Shown here: positions 11,248 through 24,425 of the stretch, in pieces
How the letters are laid out: every line of letters begins with the position of its first letter
Position numbering within the stretch: position 1 is the stretch's first letter
From: Telopea speciosissima
Taxonomy: Eukaryota > Streptophyta > Magnoliopsida > Proteales > Proteaceae
Direction: 5' to 3'
Assembly (NCBI RefSeq): GCF_018873765.1
Contig: NC_057925.1
Coordinates: 4,046,927 to 4,110,926 of the forward strand
Length of the DNA: 64,000 nt
Translations under genes and position numbers: made by a program
The notes under the pieces: generated by a model
Told to the model about the DNA's origin: nothing
Seen by the model: only the letters and a program-made list of their open reading frames with translations
Databases searched by the model: none

Positions 11248-14200
11248 TATAATAACTAAATATTAAGATAATACATGAACAACCTGTAAAGAGAATCTCT
11301 TCATTCATGGTGAGTTGATGTTATGATTGATCTCTTGGAATGGTGAGTCTCATCATTAATTCTTGTTCTTATTATTGAATTTTCAAAATAACTTGTCTCT
11401 CTCCAATAAGAGTTAGATCCCATGGATGAAGAGATTCTCTCTTCACCCTAGGGGAGAATCCAACTAGGAATTAATGGGATTTATCATTGAAAACCTCATA
11501 TTGAAACAAAGATTGTAAAGTTATTCCTTCCTCCAATCCTTCCCACCCATCACCTCCCAAGAAAAAGAAAAAAAAAAAAAAAACCTAAAAGGAAATGATC
11601 ATATAAGAGGACTGGACAAAAGATGCCACCAAATTTGACAAAAAACTTATCTAAATAATTGTTATCATATATCAATTAAATTGCCTAATCATAGACATAT
11701 GGGACTCCCAACCCCCATCCTGCCAAAAAATAAAAGATGTGTGACAAGATGGTTTGCGGGTATGGTATGCCAACTTAGGGATATCAAACCAATAAGGTGT
11801 TTGGTCTACAAAAATAAAAATTTGTAATGGTTGGAATTTTGTTGTTTTACTTGAATAAAAATTTTACTATGTTTAAAGTCTGGCTTTTTAGGGACTGTGT
11901 TGGTATCAAAGGCAAGAAACGACATGTATGATTTGCATAAAATAATGGAAAAAGAATTCAGGCAGTAGATGTGTTTTGGATAATGCTGTTCTTTGCGCAC
12001 ACACACACACACAAAAAAAAGTTTTTTCACTCTCTATTCTATGACAAAATCATTTCTTAGGCAAGGTTTCAAAAAGCGGAATCGGAGATCTTTAGTGTCA
12101 ATTCCTATTCGAATCGATCGAAATTGGTCAAAATTGGCCCGAAACAAAACCGAATCGACAGTAATGAACCAAATCAATCACTACCAATTCTTATCAAATC
12201 GACCAATTCAAACAATCTGTATCAAATTTTAAATTTATGCTCCTAAGTGAATTGGTAGATCAATAACATTCTGAAGTGCCAAAAAGTGTTGGTTTCACCC
12301 ATGCCTTTACCATAATGGATATGGTAACATCTGGATGGACAAGAATGTGTCTCTCTATAAGGGGTGTTTGGTACATAAACATGTGAGAATTATGAACTAG
12401 GAGAATTTGAAACTTTCATATTCTTTCAAGCCCTAAAGATATAAAAAATAATACATAATAATGGTGAGTTCTGATCCAATCATCAAGAACTACTTGGCAC
12501 AGAGGGGCCTTCTTGAGACCAAACAATATCCCCCATACCCCAACCTAAGAGTTGTTCTAGTATTTGTGTCAAACTACTAAAAATAGAATACTAACCCTAA
12601 CCAAACATCTACTAAGATATGATTTCCCAATTGTAATCCAAGGTTAGGAATCTAATGAAGAATTAGAAATTAAGAAATTGAAAAGAAACCCTAAATTTGG
12701 CATCTTATTTGGAATGGGTAGTTTTCACTTTTCATTTCAGAGTGGGGTTTTCTTTCTTTGATATATTCTTTTTGTTATTTCCTTTCATGGTTTTGAAGAC
12801 CCAAAACTAAAAGAAGATTGGAAGAGAAGCTCTCTTATGATAGTCATTAAATGAAGTATCAAAGACTTTGCCTCCGGATGTGCCGCCGAATGTGCCCTGC
12901 CGCCCCGTCGATACTGCAAAGGATTTTAATTCAAGACTTTACCCCCAAAAGAAAGGATCTTCTGTCATTATGTAGAAATGAATAATTAAACATAGAAAAC
13001 AAGACCAAAAAAAATATTCAAAACCAAAACTTGACTGGGAAATTGCAGGCTTAGTCCTTTTGAGGACTAAATGAGGAAGAAATGAATAGGAAAGGAGTTA
13101 GAATTGTGAGCGACTACTACTCTCACAATATATGGTGCAAACCCCGAAAACCCCGATTCTATTGACCCTAATGCAGAGGTGGGGTGTGGGTCGGTGGGTT
13201 TGACCAAGTCTTACCCAGTTGACCTTGTGATTCTGATAGGGTTTCCAGTTTCCACGACCCGAGCAGGTTAGGTGGGATCAGAGTGGCTTCACACGGCCTT
13301 CACCTTCTGAATCCGGATCAGCTACCCACATGGGTTCAGATCTGTCCCCACCCGTCGCCATGTGGGAAGCAGATCTGAACTCTTCACTTCTTAGGTGAAT
13401 CATGTATTGAAACCTAAACGGCATGGTTTTAGGTATCGGTTTCAGATCGGTGGTATCAGTATTGGCCGACATTGATATCGATACTTTGTCAATATTGGAT
13501 CGGTGCACAGTATAAACATAGGGGTATAATGATCAAAATCCCTATGGTATTAGTATCTTTGAAGGTAAACCTATCTGATATGTTCGTTTTTTGACCGATA
13601 CCATCCCCATATCCGATCCGATACTTAAAACCATGCCCAAACTGCTTTTGCCACAAAAGAAATCTATTTGAATGAATTTTTTTTTCTTGTTAAATATTTT
13701 TTTGATAGAACCGAGGTACAATAATGACAACAAAACTAGGAGTGTTTTTGCTTATTTGAAAAAATTGAGTTTATTTTGATCATTTATACGAGGATTAAAT
13801 GTATTTTGATCAAACTTTTTTTAGGGTTTTTTTTTGATCACTATGCCTAATGAAGTATCACGGTTCACTATTTGACGCATGATAACACATGAGTTAGTCT
13901 ATGTAATAAAGGACCAAGTAAACATCTCCATTTTATGGTATTTTGATAATTTTACTAAAATTTTGAATCAGATTTCGAGCACCTTTCCTTGCTTAATTTG
14001 GATCAAAATTTGACCATTGAGACGTATGTGAGGTCCTTTATAACATGGACTAACCCATGTACTGCAAATGACAAATAGTGAAATGATATACTTCACTAGC
14101 CATAGTTACACCTAGAAAGACTATTTTTTTAATAATAAACTGATAGAGTCCTTTTAGCGAATTTTGAATTATTTGATTATTCAATATGTCTATTCTTTTT

Positions 14201-14251
14201 CTGACTAAAAAACTGATTAACATGGCAGACCAGATATTCAAAAATTTTATG

Positions 14252-14286
<35 letters not shown>

Positions 14287-14962
14287 GATTATGTGTATAA
14301 TATAGAAATTGGACTAGGTCATTTGGACTTTCAGATCCAAATTGAGCTTAGAAAATTCTAAGGATTTTGCTTTTATGTGAGGTAACCTAGGGCCATTCTA
14401 GGCTCTTAAAAGGTTTTTCCCACTTGCAAAAGTTCAAAACAAGTGGTCCAAGAATGGAGCTTCTAGCACTGCTCTTTCTTTTAAACAAATCATTGTTATA
14501 ATTTTTTACGGGGTGCCTATCAAACCAATGGATGATATATTAGAATTCAGATTCTTGATCCTCAAAGTGAATGAGCAACCTTTACTCAATCTTATTCTAT
14601 TCTAGAATAGAATAAGTGGATATTACCTTACTGATTAGGAATATAAACATGCTCCTGTAAGCCAATCATATCGTGCTTGTAAGCATAAATTTCATTTAAG
14701 CAATTAACTAAAATCAATATGTAGAACAACAGAATAGAAAGAAATCTTTAGAGGGAGATTTAGTGGGCAAAATGATAAAGACAGGATTCAATTCCAAGTT
14801 TATGAAAATAATCAAAACTATAGATCTTACTAGATAGATTTGTATTAGGTTCATATAACCAACATTTTGAAGCTCCGAGTACTAATTTTTTTTCCACTAG
14901 CTATTCATATACGTATCTTACTCTTAGAGTGCACATATTAGATTTGATAATAATAACTAAAT

Positions 14963-15099
14963 AGGGGCGTTGTTCTCTGTGCCGCAGCAGAAGTTGTGCC
15001 TAGGCACATGGGGGTTGGCGTAATGACCACCCTACCCCCTGAGTGGCAAACCCATGTGCCTCGGCACAGCCTGCGTTGTGGCACAGAGAACATTCTCCC
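14963..15099. mobile_element. Foldback MITE, 137 bp
   Basis: TTGTTCTCTGTGCC at the left pairs with GGCACAGAGAACA at the right; GGCACATGGG pairs with CCCATGTGCC. Flanked by AACTAAAT at 14955-14962 and 15100-15107. Unit 3 keeps an uninterrupted AATAACTAAATATTAAG near 11255. Confidence 0.82.
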
Positions 15100-15549
15100 A
15101 ACTAAATATTAAGATGATACATGAACTACATGTAAAGAGAGAATCTCTTCATTCATGGTGAGTTGACGTTATGATTGGACTACTTGAATGACAAGTCTCA
15201 TCATTATTTCTCATCTTTTTTTATTTTGGATAAAAATGCTCATCCTTATTATTGAATGGCCAAAATAATTTTTCTCACTCCAATAAGAGTTAGATCCCCT
15301 GGATGAAGAGATTTTCTCTTCACCCTGGTAGAGCACGTAACTAGAAATTGATGGGATTCATCATTGAAAACCTAACAAGGAAACAAAAACCATTGAAAAT
15401 CTGGTTGGAAAGTTATTCCTTCCTCCAATCCTCCTCACCCATCACCCCCCCAAAAAAAACAGTAATGATCATACAAGGACTGGAAAAAGAGACTACCAAA
15501 TTTGACAAAAAAACCTATCTAAATATTTGTTATCATATATTAATTAAAT

Positions 15550-17004
15550 GAAAAATTTATGAAACACCCCTTAAAATTGGGTCAAAACTCAGATCACCCC
15601 CTGAAATTTGAAAATACTCAGATCACCCCTTGTATTAGAGCCCAATACTCAGATTACACCCTACCGTTAGTTAACTGATGAAGTCAGCTAGTTAAGTTTT
15701 TTTAAATCCCTAAACTACCCTTGACCAGTGTTGATTTACTATTTTACCCTTGCAACTAAAAACCCCAAATCCATCTTCTTCCTCAGACCTGCAACTCAAT
15801 CTGGAAAGACTTTATGACCTGCAACTAAAACCCTAATTCGATCCTCTTCCATACACCTATAACTCAATTTAAATATCTAATTTGTCACAGCGAAGACAAC
15901 GAGGAATCTTCAAGCGTAATCTTCTCGCAGCTTGTACATCCAAAGGGGCGATGAGGACGAAGGTAGTGAGGATGAACGAGTGCTGATTTGGAACCACCCC
16001 AAAAAAAAAAAAAATCTTCACCACAGATGATTTCCAACCCCTCCCCCCCCCCCCTCTTTTTCGTGTGCTTTAGGATTACATACCAGACTGCTATATCTAG
16101 TAAGTGGTAACTCTCAATTAAGATTACCCTTTAGAAATTTCTATGGACTGTAATCTCACAGTGTAATTCTATAGTAGAACAAGCTCATACGGTTTATTTT
16201 CATAATTCACCCAAAATGTAAATAAAGAAAATATTTAATTTGGGTTTCCGCCGCCGGTAAGGTTAGAGAGAGGGAGGGGAAAGACGAGCTGTCAGAGTGG
16301 AACAAGCCGACGACGGAGGATATCAGTCCTTTTAAGGACTTGCAGAAATCAGCTGATTCGATATACCGAATCTGAATCCAGCATACCGGATCATATTAAA
16401 CTTTCAGATGTACAATTACCGAGAGCAAATAGAATGCTCTGGATTGGATCCGGCATACCGAATGTGTTCATCCGGTTGTTCCAGTGGCTTTGTTGGTTGA
16501 CTAAGAGGGTTTTGAGGAGATGAATCTGAGAAATAGAAGGTTTTGATCTATGGGGCTTTTTGAGGAGATGAATCTGAGAAATAGAGGGTTTTGAAGAAAA
16601 CCCAATTGCGTTGTTGAATCTCGCACGGTCCTCCCGATTGGGAGAAGATTCTTCAAGGGGAAAATTATGCTTGAGATTGAGTTGCAAGTGTGAGTCACCA
16701 TCGGAAGCAGCTGCCTCACCATTGAGTCACCATCAGAGCAGCTGCCACCCGTTGTCTCTTGGTTTTTTTTTTTTTCCTTCTCTTCGGCGAACTTATGCTT
16801 GAGATTGAGTTGCAGGTGTGAGGAAGAGGATGAAATTAGGTTGAAGATGAAGAAAAGGGTAGTATTGTAAATTTAATTCTAATGATTTAGTACAAGGGTA
16901 AAATAGTCCTTTTACCCCAATAACTAACAACAGACTAACACCGTTAGTGTTGAGGGGGTGATCTGAGTTTCGACCCATTTTCAGGGGATGTTTCGTAAAT
17001 TTCC
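15550..17004. mobile_element. MULE-like element, about 1455 bp, inserted in unit 4
   Basis: Flanked by TTAATTAAAT at 15540-15549 and 17005-17014; a 9- or 10-bp duplication fits Mutator. The ends pair: ATTTATGAAACACCCC and AAACTCAGATCACCCCCT at the left, AGGGGGTGATCTGAGTTT and GTTTCGTAAATTTCC at the right. Units 2 (about 7795) and 3 (about 11670) show the empty site. The interior has TTCTTCCTCAGACCTGCAAC, 47-bp-spaced copies of GAGGAGATGAATCTGAGAAA (about 16515 and 16562) and a duplicated CTTATGCTTGAGATTGAG. Its longest ORF (98 aa, minus, 16391-16687) has no domain I know. No transposase remains. The interior might be captured host sequence. Confidence 0.85.
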
Positions 17005-18660
17005 TTAATTAAATTGCCTAATTATAGACCCATGGGACTCCCAAACCCACCCTGCCAAAAAATAAAAGATGCACGATAGTTTGAGGGTATAGTATGCCAA
17101 TTTAGGGGTGTCAAAAGGTCACTTTGGTTTGGTTTCAATTGGTTTCTGATTTTTAGGTATATACCAGTTACAACGATATCAAACCGATAAGGTGTTTAGT
17201 CTATAAATTTTTTTTTTTTGGAGTAGTTGGATTTTTGTTGTTTTAATTAAATCAGAATTTCACTATGTTTAAATTCTGGTTTTTTAGGAATTATGTTGGC
17301 ATCAAAGGTCAAAAACGTCATGCAAAATTTACGTAAAATAATGGAAAAAGAATTGAGACAGTCAAGGTGTGGATGGATAATGCTGCTCTTTGTTCTTGGT
17401 TAACACAAGGAACTCAATAGGGATGACCTTGGGATTTATTTGATGTTCTCTTGAATATTTCTGTTATTATGTCTTAAATGAGTGTTTCTATAACTTGTAA
17501 AGACAAGTACATGGTTTATGTACCTTCTAGGAGTGCTGCCATGGCTAGGGAAGGCAAGTTATCTCAGTTTTGTGAAGACAACATAGATTGTCTTAATAAA
17601 TTTTCTTTATCATAAAAAAAAAAGTGTGGCCCCTTGTGGCTCTTGTCTGGCCCCTCATTGGGTCTCGTATCTGAGTGTCTGGCCCATGGTGGGCCTTGCA
17701 CATAAAAGCAAAAAAACAAAGAATTTTCTTTTCCCCTTTCATCTATGACAAAATCATTTCTTAGGCAAGATTTTGAAAAGTAGAATCGGAGATCGTCAAT
17801 ATTAATTCCTACAATGTTAATTCCTATTCGAATCGATCAAAATTGATCACAATTGGGCAGAAACAGAGCCGAATCGATAGTGATCAACCAAAACAATCAC
17901 TACCATTTCTGATCCAAATCGATAAATTTTTTAAATTCATGCTCCTATGTGAGTTGGTAGATTAATAACATTCTGACGTGCCAAAAAATGTTGGGTTTCA
18001 CCCATGCCTTTACTATAATGGATGTGGTAACATCAAGATGAATAGGAATTTGTCTCTCTATAAGCAGTGTTTGGTACATAAACATGTGAGAATTATGACC
18101 GAGGAGAATTTGATACTTTCATTCTCTGTCAAGCCCTAAAACTATAAAAACAATACATAACAATGGTGAGTTCTGATCCAATCATCAAGAACTACATGGC
18201 AAAGAGGGGCTTTCTTGAGACCAAACAATATCCCCCATACCCCAACCTAAGAGTTGTACAATTATTTGTGTCAAACTACTAAAAATAGAATTCTAACCCT
18301 AACCAAACATCTACTAACATATGATTTGCCAATTGAAAGAAATCCAATGAAGGATTAGAAATTAAGAAAGTGGAAGGAAACCCTAGATTTGGCGTCTTAT
18401 TTTGGAATGGGTAGTTTTCACTTTTCATTTCAGAGTGGGGTTTTATTTCTTTGTTTCTTTTTGTAATTTTCCTTTCATGGTTTTGAAGACCCAAAACTAA
18501 AAGATGAGTGGAAGAGAAGCTCCCTTAGTACGGTTTTTGTGCAAGTTGAATGTGCCAGTTTTCTGGTGTGGAGTGAATTTGAATGCGACCCAAAGGGGGG
18601 CCAAGACGGCAAAAACTGGCTTTCTTGAAGACCCATCAGCCTTTCTGTCTCTGGCTAGTC

Positions 18661-18693
18661 TCTTTCTCTCCCTCCCTCCCTCCCTCCCTCCCT
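18661..18693 (+). repeat. (CCCT)n microsatellite in the guanylate kinase upstream region
   Basis: About seven CCCT repeats follow a CT-rich stretch, in a segment (18535-18740) absent from unit 1. Confidence 0.8.
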
Positions 18694-18739
18694 CCATGTC
18701 TCTATTATATATGTGAACGCATTGTGTGTTTTTCCTTCT

Positions 18740-19587
18740 AAGTTTGAAACCAATTCTCATTCTTCTCAGATTCATCAAGGTTTAAAAGACTGAAACCCAA
18801 TTTCCGTATTCGAAGGAAGGTCGACTCTTGAGCGAGTCTGGCTTGAGAGGCCATCTGGTATCTACCGACTTTTTTTGATAAAAATCTGGTATCTACCGAC
18901 ACACCTCTTAATTTTCTGTACAACCTTTAGAGAGATTCTCTCTGAATACGAGGTATTTTGTTTTGTTTTGGCAGTCCCTGTTGGTTTTAGCTACAAATTG
19001 TTGAATCCAAGATCGCACCCAGATTGCAGAGGCTTCTAAATTTTTTTTAAAATGTTCTTGCCTCTTTCTTTTCTTCGAGTGATCCTTTCCAGTAAGTAGA
19101 TTTTCCTTTGTTTTGGACACTTTTTTCCTTTAATCTGTTATTTTTTTGTTGATTTTGTTATTGGGTTTTGTTTTTAGTCTATCGGTTGTTTATATACAGA
19201 CATGGTTTCGAGCAGTCTCCCCTCCTCCCCTTCTCCCCTACCAGAGAAAGGGGGGAAAATGCGCGTTGGATTTCTCTCTCTCTGTTTTTTTGTTTCTTTT
19301 TCCAAACTGGTTCCCTATAACTTTTCTCTTGTTAATTTGCATTTACCTTTCTGGGCTTCGTTTTTTTTTTCTATGAATTTAGTGCTTTGTTTCTCGTTGT
19401 TCAGAATCTGCATTTTCGCAATGTTTTTGTGTTTATTGGGTGGCTTTTTTTGGCTTATTTAATGGATACTCTGTTTATTTTTCTATATTCCCTTTTAATC
19501 TTAATATTCAGATCCAGATAGAGATATGGTTCGATGTTCTGATCTCCTTTTTCGTTCATATCTATCGTTTCTCAGGTTGAAGCTTGA
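18740..19587 (+). other. Putative promoter-proximal region and 5' leader of guanylate kinase gene
   Basis: A leader exon ending CCTTTCCA|GTAAGT at 19091 and an acceptor TCGTTTCTCAG at 19575 suggest a 5' UTR intron (19092-19575), with the leader resuming 12 bases before the ATG. The 18757-18805 part is duplicated in array unit 1. At 18854-18900 a 15-bp TTTTTTTGATAAAAA insert is flanked by TCTGGTATCTACCGAC on both sides. The transcription start cannot be seen from sequence alone. Confidence 0.5.
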
Positions 19588-21971
19588 ATGCTGGAGCTGG
19601 ATTTCTCCATGGTACGATGCTTCTTCATTTACTTCCACTACCATTAGTGGGGAATGGCTAAAAAGAAATAATAATATTGGAACAGAAATTTGACTAGTTT
19701 CTTGTCATTGTAATTCTGCTGGAATCCTATTATTTGAGGGTTTTACACATATTTGGAATGTGAATTTGGCATTCAGGGTGAAGATCAGGAGCTGTTTCTA
19801 AATGGGTTACAAGGAGTTTTCCCAGTTGAGCTTGATTCAGAATCCAGAGGCTACCAGACAGCTACCATACTTGGCGAGAAGATTGTAAGCAAATTCAAAT
19901 TTAGATCTTCTCCCTGCGTTTTCTCTGATTTTGTTATTTCTCTCCTTCTGGGTTCTTGGTAAAATGAATATCTATGCAAGCCATCTTCTTAGCAGTAGCG
20001 CCTGTGATTTGTTTAGTTTGTGATCGGGTGTTCGGATGAAGGATCCAACTTGTCGATTAGCATCCAGATTTTTGACAAGTCTACAGGTAAATGGTGAGTT
20101 TCTAGACCTATGCGCTGCTGCATTTGTGTTGGTTCCAAGTTATGTTCATCCTCCCTTAATCGTGGTGGAGTTGACAGGGATGCTCCAACTGTGTTGGGTA
20201 TAAAACCCACCCCATGCAAGGGTCACTCTGCAGTGCTTCTAAATAAAGAAAGAATTTTGATTCTTAAGAGGGACTCTACCCCGGATGACTGCGCCTGGTT
20301 TCTTGAGGTTGGTATCAGTTGGTATCAGGTGCTTCTGTAGAATCCTTAGAACCATTGATTCTACAATTTTGTACCCATTTTGATCCCATATGGTTGTCAT
20401 CTTGTTATCTGTTCTGTGGTCTCCTTTCCCTTCTACCTAAGGGCCGTTTTCATTTGTGAATTGTGACCCACCACCCTGATTTTTGTTCTTCTATTTTACT
20501 GTTAGGTGGATACTCCATTTGTTAGAGAACAAAAGAAAATATTGGAAACTGAGGTTGTTGCTTGGAGTAAAGGTGTGAAAGGTGAAGGTCCTAAACCAAT
20601 AGTGATCAGTGGCCCCTCTGGAGTAGGTAAGGGAACACTGATATCAAAACTGATGAAGGAATTCCCATCCACGTTTGGGTTCTCTGTGAGCCACACAACT
20701 AGGGCTCCAAGGGAGAAGGAGAAAGACGGAATCCATTACCACTTCACGGAACGAAGTGTGATGGAGAAGGCGATACAAGAGGGGAAGTTCCTCGAATTTG
20801 CATCAGTCCATGGAAATCTTTATGGGACCAGTATAGAAGCTGTTGAAGTGGTCACAGATGCAGGGAAGGTAAAAAGAATTTTTATATCATGTATATTCTT
20901 CTCTCTTTCCACTGTGTCAATAGGTTAGACCACTTGCATCACTATGAATGGATAGTCTATTTTGAATGTTTATGTCTTCTCGATTTTGATTTGGTTCTTT
21001 TTAATCTTGTTGTAGAGATGTATTCTTGACATAGATGTTCAAGGTGCCAGGTCTGTGAAAGCTAGTTCTCTTGAAGCAATTTTCATCTTCATCTGCCCAC
21101 CCTCATTTGAGGAGCTTGAGCAGCGACTTCGTGCACGGTGAGCAGGAGATCCCTGAATTCTTGCTTCATTAAGTTCTTGATTGTTTGGGTGTACTGGAAT
21201 CAATTCAAGGTCTTGTTTCTCTGAACAGGGGAACTGAAACAGAGGAACAGATCCAAAAGAGACTGAGGAATGCAAAAGTGGAGCTTGAGCAAGGAAAGTC
21301 ATCAGGCCTTTTTGATCATATATTGATAAACGATGACCTCGAGGCATGCTTTGAGAATCTTAAGGTAACTTTTGTTCCTTCACTTAGTATTTGATTATTT
21401 TTTTCCATTAGATTCATATATGCTCTTCATATGAAGATACTTTGATTACTGAATACTTGTCCTGATACAACAATTCTCTGATGTAGAAACTCTTGGGTCT
21501 CGATGAAACCATGGAGACCACACATCAATCATGTAAATAGTCCCCCTCCTTTTCTAAGATCCATGAGATTTTGTTTTACTCTGTTTACTCCACACAATCT
21601 TCTTGAAGGTGAAAAATTGACTGATACCTTAAATATGTCATCCAGCTCCAAAAACCTTGGAACTTCCCATAGACCATTTGGTGTCAGAAACGGATCAGAA
21701 GGTCTTGATAGAATGCGGAACTCCTGAACTAGGAAAAACATCAAAGAGCTTGTAAGTATTTAACATAACTAGATTGTCCAACAAATTACTGGATGGCAGA
21801 ATGCAGCATATGATCTCATGCAATTTTTTCTGGCTAAGCAGGTTTATACTCGATGTATCTTCGATTAAGGGAGGAGCCCCTGGCCGGACGAGAGGACTAA
21901 ACATGTATGCTATAGACCCTTATGCAGATGGTTTAAATGGGCTTAAACAGCTCCAAAATCCAGTCTATTGA
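19588..21971 (+). CDS. GK1: Guanylate kinase, plant type with N-terminal kelch-like region
   Basis: Phosphorylates GMP/dGMP to GDP/dGDP with ATP, in nucleotide supply. Coding exons: 19588-19611, 19777-19884, 20017-20093, 20178-20307, 20506-20868, 21016-21137, 21229-21364, 21487-21532, 21646-21751, 21842-21971. They sum to 1242 nt (413 aa), every junction is GT-AG and phases agree. Residues 9-113 match the kelch/beta-propeller-like N-terminus of plant cytosolic/nuclear isoforms. The catalytic domain has the P-loop GPSGVGKGT (149-157) and the GMP-binding signature SHTTRAPRE with GIHYHF (175-193). [16 protein letters not shown] forms the lid-side helix. The C-terminal [10 protein letters not shown] (381-390) is typical of this plant form. 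The start could instead be the Met at 19609, which gives the MGED start expected from Arabidopsis GK-1; the upstream Met adds seven residues. No break is seen. Confidence 0.93.
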
Positions 21972-23390
21972 GTGAATTGAGCACGTTGACTAATCAAGAC
22001 TAACTATATTGTCTCAATTTTGGATTCTTTAGCTTAGAAAAAGAAGAATGGTGATAAGCTCTTTCTTATTATATTCCATAGGCTAGAACTCTTCTATTAT
22101 TCTGCTCTTGTACTGATGATTCATGGTGAATATATCTGAGGAGACCGTTCTTTATTATTTGCTAATGGGAACAAGAGAAGCCATGTTTTTTTCCCCTTAT
22201 TTGTTTCATCATTTGTAGAAGAGAAATAATTTGATATTCTGGAAGGATCGATCGAGGGATACTTGTTTTCCCTCGTTGTTTCTGGGCTTTTATATCTACA
22301 GTAAATATAACTGTTTGATTCTATACGGGTGATAATTCCATTAGATAGAGATGACAATGCTGTCAGTCATTCCATTTAAGCTAGACAAAGCTTTGTTCAA
22401 TTTACAGATATTTGGTTTGTGGGAGAGCATTCTCCAGCAAGCGGCATAGGGGAGTGCACCAATGAAGTGCAAAAAAATGGTATTGTACATGGGAGAGCAG
22501 TGAGGTCCTTTCATGAGAACCTTTTTCCCTTGGTTCATGGTAATTTCAGCCTATATGATTGCAATTTCCAGAAAAGCAAAAAATTGAACTGTGATTTGCT
22601 TGTTCTGGCCAACTGGTCACACCTTCTTGTGGGTGTTGAAGCATTGGAGGATACGGAGAACCAAAAACCAATTTCAAGATGAGCTGTAATATGAGGTGTG
22701 TGTGTGGATTTGGAGGATACTATGAACCAAATCCAATTCAGGATGAGCTGTAATATATGAGAGACAGAAGCTGTCTGGGACTTTTTTATATAAAGCAAAA
22801 GCGGAGATTTGTGACCAAGAAGATACAAGTTCTATATCTGAAAGGACAGGTAGAAGGAAATTGAGGCATTAGCTTACCAACAAGATACAAGGAGAGGGAG
22901 AAGGAAAACATGGCTCTTAATCTCGGATTGGCTGATATTGGCCTGATTGGATTGGTATTGGTTGAGACCAATTTGATACCAATCCACCTGTAAGGCCAAG
23001 GGTAAAAAGGTAATAAAAACTTTTTTTTTTTTTTTTAAATTAAAAAAAAAAAAAGATTAAATGCGTCCAAATCAGCCCTTCTAGGCAATCCCAAAACTGA
23101 TCTGATACCAAGATTACAATCCATGATGAGAAGGGACATGTTTCTGTAGGTGTTTGACCAAGAGGATACAAGTTATATATTGAAAAGGGGGAGGAGGGAG
23201 TAAATTAAGGCATTAACTTACCAATTCAAATTCCATCTTCTGAGTAGAAGAAATGGAAAAGGACATGTTTTTGGACAAGTGGTTGCACAAGAAGAGACAA
23301 AGGAAAGGGCAAGGAAAGTGAAATTAGTTTAAAAAAGAATTGAAATTTTTTTTAATGATTATTATTTAACTACTTAGAATTCTTTACAAA

Positions 23391-23444
<54 letters not shown>

Positions 23445-24388
23445 ACTATTGATTATCTCTTTTTTTTTTTTTAAGTAAAACTTTTTTATAATTTCACTTT
23501 CCCCCTTCTTAATGGCTAGCTTTTAAGGTTGATTACCCTACCCTTCCTTTCCCTTAGCCTTTGGCAGTCGCTAAATTGATTGGATAAAGATTTTTAAGGT
23601 GTTATATTTAAGGTCCTAACATCTAACCAAACAGGACCTACAAGTATCAGATTCTAATAGCACACCATTCAACCTTTTTATTCTTATTTCAATGCAAAAA
23701 GTGTAACCTTATCAAGTTGTTCTTACAACTATAAAGCATATTCCCCTTCCAAGTTGCATTTCCCGTATAAAGTATGTTCCAACTTGGAGACCAATTCATA
23801 TGGTGGTCAGAGAAATTTATCAGACAAGTACTCCTTTACCCTTTGCATGTGATGTATGGATGTATGGTGGGGCCACTGATCTGGTATCTTAGTACCCAGT
23901 CCTTTTCTGTACTTTCTCTTTCATTTATAATTTTTCTCAGACGGCCTAATATTAAATTCTCCATGCATGAAGCAACCCAAGGGTGTCAAACCCTAAATTA
24001 GACCGGTCAGACCGATCAAAAACCAAATTGGACCAAAATAATTCAATGGGTAACTTATCCAACCAGTATTATTAAATTAAATCAAGTATTTTTTAATATC
24101 TAAAATGCATCAATGGTCATTAATACATGATTTTAATTCGATGAACATGGGGTTAGTTGTGTGGAATATACACTATCTATAAGACCAAGTAGAATTCTTT
24201 CTCCCGTTATATCAAACCGAAAATTGAATCAAACCAAGCCCAATACCAAACCGATAAAAACCCAATAAGAGAACCTAAATTGGACCAAAAACAAAAACCA
24301 AAACAAACTGAAATTGAGCCTTCCTTTAGGGGCTTTATAGTTTTATCCTCTCTTTCATTATGGGATTCACTTTTGGGGGCTCCAATGG
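21972..24388. other. Intergenic; 3' flank of guanylate kinase and relic repeats
   Basis: The first 200-400 bases are presumably the 3' UTR. Two diverged copies of GAACCAAAAACCAATTTCAAGATGAGCTGTAATAT-type sequence lie near 22660 and 22725 (spacing about 65 bp). A GATTGG/GATACC-rich patch is at 22920-22985, and an (AT)n microsatellite at 23390-23441. Sequence from 23985 to 24290 is rich in GGACCAAA/CCGATCAAA like degenerate hAT-MITE text. No coding region is recognised. Confidence 0.6.
23390..23441. repeat. (AT)n microsatellite
   Basis: About 24 uninterrupted TA dinucleotides. Confidence 0.95.
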
Positions 24389-24425
24389 GAAATTTTTATC
24401 ACCTCAAGTACAGTACATTTCAAGT

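Larger units (their letters stand above)
10500..14139. repeat. Unit 3 of the tandem array
   Basis: The most complete unit: gamma (10690-11960), alpha (12330-12838), beta (12838-13150), delta (13150-14040). About 270 bp of gamma present in unit 4 (14680-14950) is lost at 11170, where a MITE remnant sits. A 78-bp insert at 13304-13381 is bounded by CTTCAC repeats. A GATAC-rich patch lies at 13430-13640. No gene is recognised; the ORFs are short and domain-free. Confidence 0.7.
14140..18534. repeat. Unit 4 of the tandem array, joined to the guanylate kinase gene
   Basis: Gamma (14290-17370, carrying two insertions) is followed by alpha (18030-18534), which runs directly into the 5' flank of the guanylate kinase gene. 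A (CT)n tract lies at 14255-14285. Near 17520-17623 is a segment ending TTTTCTTTATCAT and poly(A), probably a 5'-truncated retroposon tail. A CTCATC duplication around 15207 flanks another short T-rich insert. No protein-coding gene is seen. Confidence 0.7.

Noticed and set aside
16391..16722. 98- and 73-codon minus ORFs inside the MULE-like element
   Set aside because: They follow the internal 47-bp repeat (SKPSISQIHLLK twice); no transposase motif.
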